DNA of 7,913 nucleotides from Lysobacterales bacterium (lineage in GTDB: Bacteria > Pseudomonadota > Gammaproteobacteria > Xanthomonadales > Xanthomonadaceae): NCBI GenBank assembly GCA_015655035.1, contig JAATFS010000033.1:1-7913 (forward strand). The letters are read 5' to 3'. The notes under the pieces were generated by a model that ran no database searches, was not told the DNA's origin, and worked only from the letters and a program-made list of their open reading frames with translations. Shown one piece after another: positions 1-5,034 of the stretch. Positions within the stretch are counted from its first letter, which is position 1. Each line of letters begins with the position of its first letter. A program made the position numbers and the translations under genes.

Positions 1-2349
1 CTCGATGCCAGCGACCACCTCGGCAACGACGGCGTCCACGTCTCGGTCGGTCAGAGTGCGCGAGTTATCCTGCAAAATCAAGCCCATAGCCAGGCTCTTG
101 AATCCGGCTTCGACACCCGGCCCAACGTAGCGGTCGAACAATTGCACATCCCGCAGCAATGGACCGACCGCGTTGCGCACACTGGCCGCCAATGCCGCCC
201 AGCTGACCTCCTCCGGCACCACGAAGGCCAGGTCGCGGCGCACCGAGGGGAATCGCGACAGCTCGCCGGCACGCGGCAGCACGCGGCGCACCAGCGGCGC
301 AAGGGCAAGTTCGAACGCGATCACGTCAACGTCAATCTCCAGTGCGCGCGCCAGCCGAGGATGCAGTTGGCCGATCCAGCCGATGCATTCGCCATCGCGA
401 TAGATGTCGGCCGAGCGGCCGGGGTGACCCCAGGCCGGCTGCGACGGCCGGTATTCGAGGACCGCGCCGCTGGCCGCAGCCAGCGATGTCAGATCGCCCT
501 TCAGATCGTGGAAATCAACTTTGCGTGCGGGTTCGCCCCACTGCAATGCCAGCGCATCCCCGCACACGGCGGCAGCCACATGCTGCGACTCCGCCGGCGC
601 GGCGCCGGCCTCGGCGCTGGCGATGAACACCTTGCCCAGCTCGAACAACCGTACCCGTCCGGCCTGGCGCGCCGCATTGCGGCCCAGCGATGCCACCAGC
701 CCTGGCAACAACCGCGGACGCATTACCGCCAGCTCGGTGCTGAGCGGGTTGGCCAACCGCACCAGGTCCGTGTTCAGCTGCCAACGCTCCAACAGCGTTG
801 CATCGACGAAGGCATAGTTGATGGTCTCCTGCAGCTCGCGCGCGACCAGCTGGCGGCGCACGCTGATCTCATCGAGCTGGGTTTCGCTGGGCGTGGCGAT
901 CCGCGTGGCACCGCCTGGCAACGTAGTCGGCACCTGGTCGTAGCCATGGATACGCGCCAGCTCCTCGATCAGGTCTTCCTCGATCGCAATGTCGAAGCGA
1001 CGGCTCGGCGCCACCACCTGCCAACCCTCGGCAGCCGTGTCCACCTGCATTCCCAGCGCGCGCAGGATGCGCTCGATCTCGGCATCCTCGATGCGGATAC
1101 CGAGCACGCGTGCGACCCGCTCACGGCGCAACATGATCGTGACCGGCTGCGGCAAGTGCTCGGACAGCTCGGCGTGGACCACCGGCCCAGGCGTACCGCC
1201 GGCCAGCTCCAGCACCCACCGCGTCGCGATTTCGATCGCTTGCGGTGCCAGCTGCGGATCCACGCCACGCTCGAAGCGGTGTCCGGCATCGGTGTGCAGG
1301 CCAAGCTTGCGCCCGCGCCCCATGATCGCGGCCGGCTGGAAGTACGCCGCCTCCAGGAACACGTTGCGGGTGACCTCGCTCACGCGTGTGTCGTGCCCGC
1401 CCATCAGGCCCGCCAGCGCGATCGCGTGATCGGCATCGGTGATGGTCAGGAAACTGTCGTCCAGCACGACGTCGCGGCCGTCGAGCAGCTTCAGCTGCTC
1501 GCCCGCACGCGATCGCCGCACCCCGATCGGGCCACTCAGTGTATCCAGGTCGAACGCGTGCATCGGCTGGCCCAGCTCCAGCATCACGTACTGGGTGATA
1601 TCCACCAGCAACGACACCGGGCGCACGCCACTGCGGCGCAGACGTTCCGCCATCCACACCGGCGTCTGTGCCGCCGGGTCGATCCCCTCGATGACGCGGC
1701 CGCAATAGCGCGGCGCCTCGGCGCCGGCAGCCAGCGCCACCGCCAGCGTCCGCGTGGACACCGCAGGCACGGCCGCGACGTCGAACGCCACCACCTCACT
1801 CGCGCACGCGGCGGCGACGTCGAAGGCGATGCCGCGCACACTGAAGCAATCGGCGCGGTTCGGGGTCAACTTGATCTCGATGCTGGCATCCGGCAAGCCG
1901 AGATAGTCGGCCAATGGCTGCCCAACCGGCGCATCGTCGGGCAGTTCGAACAGCCCGGACGCATCGCCGTCCAGCCCCAGTTCCTTGGCCGAGCACAGCA
2001 TGCCGTTGGACTCCACACCGCGCAGCTTGGCCGCCTTGATCGTCAAATCGCCGAAACGCGCGCCCACCAGCGCCAGCGGCGCGACCAGGCCGGCGCGCGC
2101 ATTCGGCGCCCCGCAGACGATCTGCAACAAGCCGCCCTGGCCGGCATCGACCTGGCATACCTGAAGCCGATCCGCCTCCGGATGCCGCACCGCCTCGACG
2201 ATGCGCGCCACCACCACCTGCGCAAGCGCCTCGCCCAGCGGCGTGACCTCCTCCACCTCCAGGCCGATGGCTGTCAACGTCGCGGCCAGCTCATCGCGGG
2301 AAGCCTGGGTGGGTACGTGGCTGCGCAGCCAGTTTTCAGAGAATTTCAT
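1..2349 (-). CDS. pheT: Phenylalanyl-tRNA synthetase beta subunit (3' end cut by window edge)
   Basis: This encodes the beta subunit of the alpha2-beta2 phenylalanyl-tRNA synthetase, a cytoplasmic enzyme that charges tRNA-Phe. The beta chain binds tRNA and removes mischarged Tyr-tRNA-Phe. From the ATG at 2347-2349 the frame stays open for 783 codons to base 1. Xanthomonad PheT is about 792 aa as I recall it, so roughly nine codons and the stop are missing. Visible parts in order: an N-terminal segment beginning MKFSENWLRSHVP; an EMAP/OB-fold tRNA-binding domain with HPEADRLQ at 56-63; B3/B4 editing-domain motifs GQPMHAFD (260-267) and HRFERGVD (357-364); B5 with SRRFD at 449-453; and the C-terminal anticodon-binding FDX-ACB fold from SRFPSVRRD near 698. 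No frameshift was seen. It lies 115 nt after pheS in the same orientation. No good Shine-Dalgarno sequence precedes the ATG. The long plus-strand frame across this region is a shadow. Confidence 0.97.
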   Translation of the reverse strand, partial: MKFSENWLRSHVPTQASRDELAATLTAIGLEVEEVTPLGEALAQVVVARIVEAVRHPEADRLQVCQVDAGQGGLLQIVCGAPNARAGLVAPLALVGARFGDLTIKAAKLRGVESNGMLCSAKELGLDGDASGLFELPDDAPVGQPLADYLGLPDASIEIKLTPNRADCFSVRGIAFDVAAACASEVVAFDVAAVPAVSTRTLAVALAAGAEAPRYCGRVIEGIDPAAQTPVWMAERLRRSGVRPVSLLVDITQYVMLELGQPMHAFDLDTLSGPIGVRRSRAGEQLKLLDGRDVVLDDSFLTITDADHAIALAGLMGGHDTRVSEVTRNVFLEAAYFQPAAIMGRGRKLGLHTDAGHRFERGVDPQLAPQAIEIATRWVLELAGGTPGPVVHAELSEHLPQPVTIMLRRERVARVLGIRIEDAEIERILRALGMQVDTAAEGWQVVAPSRRFDIAIEEDLIEELARIHGYDQVPTTLPGGATRIATPSETQLDEISVRRQLVARELQETINYAFVDATLLERWQLNTDLVRLANPLSTELAVMRPRLLPGLVASLGRNAARQAGRVRLFELGKVFIASAEAGAAPAESQHVAAAVCGDALALQWGEPARKVDFHDLKGDLTSLAAASGAVLEYRPSQPAWGHPGRSADIYRDGECIGWIGQLHPRLARALEIDVDVIAFELALAPLVRRVLPRAGELSRFPSVRRDLAFVVPEEVSWAALAASVRNAVGPLLRDVQLFDRYVGPGVEAGFKSLAMGLILQDNSRTLTDRDVDAVVAEVVAGIE

Positions 2350-2464
2350 GGAGAGCCGTGATTCGTGGTTCGTGATGGGGGATTGGCAGACATCGGTCGG
2401 CGCAGATTCGGACAGGGCACGGGTGTTACTGCAACACCCGCATCACCTTCCCGAATCAGCATCC
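2350..2464 (-). promoter_or_regulatory. pheS-pheT intergenic region with nested hairpin
   Basis: This 115-nt gap separates pheS from pheT, whereas these genes are often almost contiguous. It holds a two-tier inverted repeat at 2405-2457. The inner stem is a perfect 8-bp CGGGTGTT/AACACCCG pair (2420-2427 with 2433-2440) around a 5-nt loop. The outer stem is a perfect 7-bp GATTCGG/CCGAATC pair (2405-2411 with 2451-2457), separated from the inner stem by 8- and 10-nt arms. No T-run follows on the minus strand, so it is not a standard intrinsic terminator. It could be a processing or mRNA-stability element or a repeat remnant. Four imperfect 7-nt units (2358-2385) lie between it and the pheT start. 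Confidence 0.6.
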
Positions 2465-3460
2465 TCAGGCAAACTGCCTGAGGAAGCGCACATCGTTCTC
2501 GAAGAACGCGCGCAAGTCGTTGACACCGTAGCGCAGCATCGCAAAGCGCTCCACGCCCATGCCGAAGGCAAAGCCGGTATAGCGCTCCGGATCGATGCCG
2601 ACGCTCTTCAACACATTCGGGTGGACCATGCCGCAGCCGAGCACTTCCAGCCAACGGGTGCTGCCATCAGGCTGCTGCCAGGCGATGTCCACTTCGGCAC
2701 CCGGCTCCACGAACGGGAAATAGCTCGGGCGGAAGCGCATCTCGAAGTCGCGCTCGAAGAAGGCACGGACGAACTCGGCCAGCGTGCCCTTGAGGTCGGC
2801 AAAGGTTGAATGCTCATCCACAAGCAAACCTTCGACCTGATGGAACATTGGAGAATGGGTCTGGTCGCTGTCGCTGCGGTACACCTTGCCGGCGGCGATC
2901 ATGCGCAGCGGCGGGCGATGGGTATCCATGTAACGCACCTGCACACCCGAGGTGTGGGTACGCAGCAGCCGGCCATCGCCGAAGTAGAACGTGTCGTGCA
3001 TCGCACGTGCCGGATGGTGCGGCGGGAAGTTCAGCGCCTCGAAGTTATGCCAGTCGTCCTCGATCTCAGGACCGTCGGCCAGTTCGTAGCCCAGCCGCCC
3101 GAATATCTCGGCGATACGTTCCAGCGTACGCGTCACCGGGTGCAGCCCGCCGCGCTCGCCACGCCGCCCGGGCAAGGTCACATCGATGCGTTCGCCCGCC
3201 AGACGGGCATCCAGCGCCTCGCCTTCCAGCACCGTCTTGCGTTCGGACAATGCCGTGGACAATGCATCGCGGGCCCGATTGATCGCTTCACCAGCGGCCT
3301 TGCGCTGGTCACCCGGCAACGTGCCGAGCTGCTTGAGCTGGGCGGTAATGCTGCCACTCTTGCCCAGCAACGCCACCCGCAGCGCTTCAAGCTGCTCCGG
3401 CGCCTGTGCCGCAGCCACATCCGCCAGCGCCTGCGCGGTCAGGGATTCGATCTCACTCAT
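2465..3460 (-). CDS. pheS: Phenylalanyl-tRNA synthetase alpha subunit
   Basis: This is the catalytic alpha subunit of phenylalanyl-tRNA synthetase, a class II enzyme. It activates phenylalanine with ATP and transfers it to tRNA-Phe together with PheT. The product is 331 aa and ends in TGA. Residues 1-90 form the helical coiled-coil arm that contacts tRNA. The catalytic fold begins near LHPVTRT (106-112). Motif 2 covers GKVYRSDSDQTHSPMFHQ (191-208), and motif 3 covers GFAFGMGVERFAMLRYG (296-312). Ala298 lies in GFAFG and aligns with the E. coli Phe-pocket residue Ala294, so the pocket looks wild type. The frame is open further upstream to about 3802, but that extension runs antisense-free through rplT and the terminator, so the ATG at 3458-3460 (MSEIESL) was chosen. 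The start overlaps the stop of a small upstream ORF as ATGA. Shine-Dalgarno support is weak. Confidence 0.97.
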   Translation of the reverse strand: MSEIESLTAQALADVAAAQAPEQLEALRVALLGKSGSITAQLKQLGTLPGDQRKAAGEAINRARDALSTALSERKTVLEGEALDARLAGERIDVTLPGRRGERGGLHPVTRTLERIAEIFGRLGYELADGPEIEDDWHNFEALNFPPHHPARAMHDTFYFGDGRLLRTHTSGVQVRYMDTHRPPLRMIAAGKVYRSDSDQTHSPMFHQVEGLLVDEHSTFADLKGTLAEFVRAFFERDFEMRFRPSYFPFVEPGAEVDIAWQQPDGSTRWLEVLGCGMVHPNVLKSVGIDPERYTGFAFGMGVERFAMLRYGVNDLRAFFENDVRFLRQFA

Positions 3461-3482
3461 CGGCTTGTATCCGGCCCATCGA

Positions 3483-3513
3483 TTCCGCCCTCGGAACGCA
3501 TCCGGCGGCGGAA
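3483..3513 (-). promoter_or_regulatory. Hairpin between terminator and pheS
   Basis: A perfect 7-bp inverted repeat, TTCCGCC/GGCGGAA (3483-3489 with 3507-3513), encloses 17 nt. It lies between the terminator U-run and pheS, ending 23 nt before the pheS ATG. It has no T-run. It could influence ribosome access to the weakly marked pheS start. The stem is visible; the role is inference. Confidence 0.4.
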
Positions 3514-3523
3514 CATAAAAGAC

Positions 3524-3556
3524 AAAAAAAATGAGGAAGGACTCGCGCCCTTCCCC
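3524..3556 (-). terminator. Strong intrinsic terminator or attenuator between rplT and pheS
   Basis: On the minus strand the stem GGGGAAGGGC / GTCCTTCCTC (3556-3547 with 3542-3533) has ten consecutive pairs, two of them G-U. It is closed by a GCGA tetraloop (3543-3546). After a single A comes an unbroken run of eight T (3531-3524). This is a textbook Rho-independent signal. It lies 65 nt after the rplT stop and 63 nt before pheS. I see no convincing promoter in those 63 nt, so pheST expression would need read-through. E. coli has the pheST attenuator at this position. Confidence 0.85.
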
Positions 3557-3621
3557 ATCACGTAACTTGTGCGGCCATCCCTGGTCGCAGGCAATCCGGC
3601 CAGCGGATCGCCCTTGTCCGA

Positions 3622-3981
3622 TTACGCTGCGAGCGCGCCCTTCGCCTTCTCGGCCAGCGCGGCAAAACCGGCCGCATCGTGCACGGCGATATCGGCCAGC
3701 ACCTTGCGATCCAGGGTAATGCCGGACTTGAGCAGGCCGTTCATGAAACGGCTGTAGCTCAGGCCATTGATGCGGGCAGCCGCATTGATGCGGGTGATCC
3801 ACAACGAACGGAAATTGCGCTTCTTCTGCTTACGGCCGATATAGGCGTACTGCTGTGCCTTGATGACCGCCTGCTTGGCGACGCGGAAGACCTTGCGGCG
3901 AGCGTTGTAGTAGCCCTTCGCCAGGGTCAGAATTTTCTTGTGGCGGCGGCGCGCCTGCACACCACGCTTTACTCGTGCCAT
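3622..3981 (-). CDS. rplT: 50S ribosomal protein L20
   Basis: L20 binds 23S rRNA directly and is needed early in large-subunit assembly. In E. coli it also represses rpmI-rplT translation. The 119-aa product has the usual length. It starts MARVKRGVQARRRHKK, the very basic N-terminal extension that threads into rRNA. The globular part includes RNFRSLWITRINAAARINGLSYS-type sequence in the middle of the protein. It ends in TAA at 3622-3624. The ATG at 3979-3981 is preceded by GAGGA (3989-3993) with a 7-nt spacer, and that Shine-Dalgarno sequence overlaps the rpmI stop codon. This indicates translational coupling to rpmI. A terminator hairpin follows 65 nt downstream. Confidence 0.98.
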   Translation of the reverse strand: MARVKRGVQARRRHKKILTLAKGYYNARRKVFRVAKQAVIKAQQYAYIGRKQKKRNFRSLWITRINAAARINGLSYSRFMNGLLKSGITLDRKVLADIAVHDAAGFAALAEKAKGALAA

Positions 3982-3991
3982 GGTTCAGTCC

Positions 3992-4189
3992 TCAGAGATA
4001 GGGAAGCATACGGTCAAGACGGCCAGCGTCCTCGGCACGAACATGGTTCGTCTGCCGCAGGTTGCGCTTCCGCTTGGTCGCTTTCTTGGTGAGGATGTGG
4101 CTACGGTTGGCGTGGCCAGCCTTGTACTTGCCGGAAGCAGTCTTGCGAAAACGCTTGGCTGCCGCCCGGTTGGTCTTGATCTTGGGCAT
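3992..4189 (-). CDS. rpmI: 50S ribosomal protein L35
   Basis: L35 is a small, strongly basic large-subunit protein. The 65-aa product begins MPKIKTNRAAAKRF, the family signature, and continues KATKRKRNLRQT. Length and composition match the family throughout. The start ATG (4187-4189) has a good AAGGA Shine-Dalgarno sequence at 4197-4201 with a 7-nt spacer. Only 10 nt separate its stop from the rplT start, so the two are almost certainly cotranslated. A 254-nt leader separates it from infC and is probably where L20 feedback acts, as in E. coli. That last point is inferred from the family. Confidence 0.98.
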   Translation of the reverse strand: MPKIKTNRAAAKRFRKTASGKYKAGHANRSHILTKKATKRKRNLRQTNHVRAEDAGRLDRMLPYL

Positions 4190-4264
4190 TGCAATGTCCT
4201 TGATGGTGTTTTGTCACTGACACGGGCGGCAGTCTTGCGACCACACTTTCCATCCTTGCCCTTG

Positions 4265-4303
4265 CCTGCTTGTAAGCCCTTGACCGGAAAGGATCAGGGC
4301 AGG
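4265..4303 (-). promoter_or_regulatory. Long hairpin in the rpmI leader, candidate L20 control element
   Basis: On the minus strand CCCTGATC (4299-4292) can pair with GGTCAAGGG (4285-4277) with one bulged A and one G-U pair. A further CCTG/CAGG pairing (4303-4300 with 4268-4265) sits below it across an asymmetric internal loop. The stem lies about 75 nt before the rpmI ATG. In E. coli, L20 represses rpmI-rplT by binding leader structures that mimic its 23S rRNA site. This hairpin is a candidate for part of such an operator. I did not find a convincing pseudoknot partner by eye. Confidence 0.4.
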
Positions 4304-4348
4304 TCCTGTTACCGCTTGCGCGGCGCCCCCGGCAAAACCGGGCCGCAT

Positions 4349-4377
4349 AGTATGCCCGTAGCGGGAACGCCTTGCAA
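4349..4377 (-). promoter_or_regulatory. Putative sigma-70 promoter for rpmI-rplT
   Basis: On the minus strand TTGCAA (4377-4372) is followed after exactly 17 nt by CATACT (4354-4349), matching the -35 and -10 consensus at 4 of 6 positions each. Transcription would begin near 4342, right at a small CCCGG/CCGGG hairpin (4328-4342). This would give a leader of about 150 nt before rpmI. It lies 67 nt after the infC stop. E. coli also has internal promoters in this operon. The match is by eye only. Confidence 0.45.
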
Positions 4378-4443
4378 ATCAAATATTTCCAAAGAGCCGG
4401 CAGGCCACCCGGGATCACCAGGCAGCCCCACCCCGAGACGGGA

Positions 4444-4971
4444 TCAGATCTTCTTCTTGGGCGCGATCATCATCACCATCTGCCGCCCTTCCAGGCGCGG
4501 ACGCGACTCGATGACGATGTCCTCGCCAAGATCAGCCTCGATCCGGGACGCCATTTCGCGGCCCAGCTCCTGATGGCTCATCTCGCGACCACGGAAGCGG
4601 ATGTTGACCTTGATCTTGTCACCCTCTTCCAGGAAACCACGCATCTTGCGCAGCTTGATCTGGTAGTCACCTTCGTCCGTCACCGGGCGGAATTTGACTT
4701 CCTTGATCTCGACCTGCTTGGTCTTCTTCTTGGCCTCGTTGGCCTTTTTTTGCTGCTCGAACTTGAACTTGCCGAAATCCATGATCTTGCAGACAGGCGG
4801 ATCGGCCTGCGGCTGGATTTCAACCAGATCCAGGCCTTCTTCCTCGGCCTTGGCAAGCGCTTCATCGCGCGACAACACGCCGACCATCTCTCCGTCGCTG
4901 CCGATCACGCGGACGCGCGGCACTCGGATCTCTTGGTTCTTGCGGTTCTGTTTGTTGTCAGGGGTACTGAT
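4444..4971 (-). CDS. infC: Translation initiation factor IF3, starting at a non-canonical ATC codon
   Basis: IF3 binds the 30S subunit, keeps it free of 50S and rejects incorrect start codons and initiator tRNA. With the ATC at 4969-4971 read as fMet, the product is 175 aa (E. coli IF3 is 180) and begins MSTPDNKQNRKNQEIRVP. The N domain covers about 1-75, a Lys-rich helical linker about 75-90, and the C domain follows with GDYQIKLRKMRGFLEEGDK (101-119) and RFRGREMSHQELG (125-137). The stop is TGA. The ATC was chosen because GGGAG (4980-4984) lies 8 nt upstream and the family's N terminus starts there. An in-frame TTG at 4993-4995 would put the Shine-Dalgarno sequence inside the gene. E. coli infC uses AUU, and IF3 represses its own mRNA by rejecting that codon. 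The same control is likely here. Confidence 0.95.
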   Translation of the reverse strand: MSTPDNKQNRKNQEIRVPRVRVIGSDGEMVGVLSRDEALAKAEEEGLDLVEIQPQADPPVCKIMDFGKFKFEQQKKANEAKKKTKQVEIKEVKFRPVTDEGDYQIKLRKMRGFLEEGDKIKVNIRFRGREMSHQELGREMASRIEADLGEDIVIESRPRLEGRQMVMMIAPKKKI

Positions 4972-4979
4972 ATTGCAAT

Positions 4980-4984
4980 CTCCC
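4980..4984 (-). promoter_or_regulatory. Shine-Dalgarno sequence that fixes the infC start
   Basis: GGGAG on the minus strand sits 8 nt upstream of ATC (4969-4971). There is no ATG or GTG in frame near it. The spacing is ideal for the ATC. It is too short for the ATT that directly follows the purine run (4976-4978), which is also out of frame. Confidence 0.75.
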
Positions 4985-5034
4985 AGGGGAATCAAACCGG
5001 CACTTCCGGATCATCCAGATCGGCCGGGGTTGGC

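Larger units (their letters stand above)
3457..3558 (-). other. Possible 33-codon Phe-containing leader ORF overlapping the pheS start
   Basis: A short frame runs from the ATG at 3556-3558 to a TGA at 3457-3459 and overlaps the pheS start as ATGA. It begins MGKGASPSSFFLSFMFRRR, with four Phe codons within seven residues (TTT TTT, TTT, TTC). Its start lies at the 5' base of the terminator stem, and the first two Phe codons are the terminator's U-run. E. coli has a Phe-rich leader peptide, PheM, at the same place in the operon. Here no clear Shine-Dalgarno sequence precedes the ATG. The Phe codons lie after the stem rather than before it, so the ORF may be a by-product of the T-run. Confidence 0.3.

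Noticed and set aside
142..2361. A 739-codon plus-strand open frame
   Set aside because: It is exactly antisense to pheT, has low-complexity Arg/His/Gln-rich composition and no domain I recognise. Long antisense frames are common in GC-rich DNA.
2420..2440. An intrinsic terminator after pheS
   Set aside because: The 8-bp hairpin is strong, but neither strand has a T-run after it, and pheT must be transcribed through it.
2810..3565. A 251-codon plus-strand open frame
   Set aside because: It is antisense to pheS. The conserved class II motifs are on the minus strand.
3461..3802. N-terminal extension of PheS to a 445-aa protein, including a Phe-rich FLIFFVFY stretch
   Set aside because: The extension crosses rplT in another frame and the terminator U-run, which alone creates the Phe codons. 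The 331-aa form matches the family.
4972..4995. A TTG start for infC giving a 183-aa protein
   Set aside because: The extra eight residues are not family-like, and the Shine-Dalgarno sequence would lie inside the coding region. The ATC has ideal spacing.
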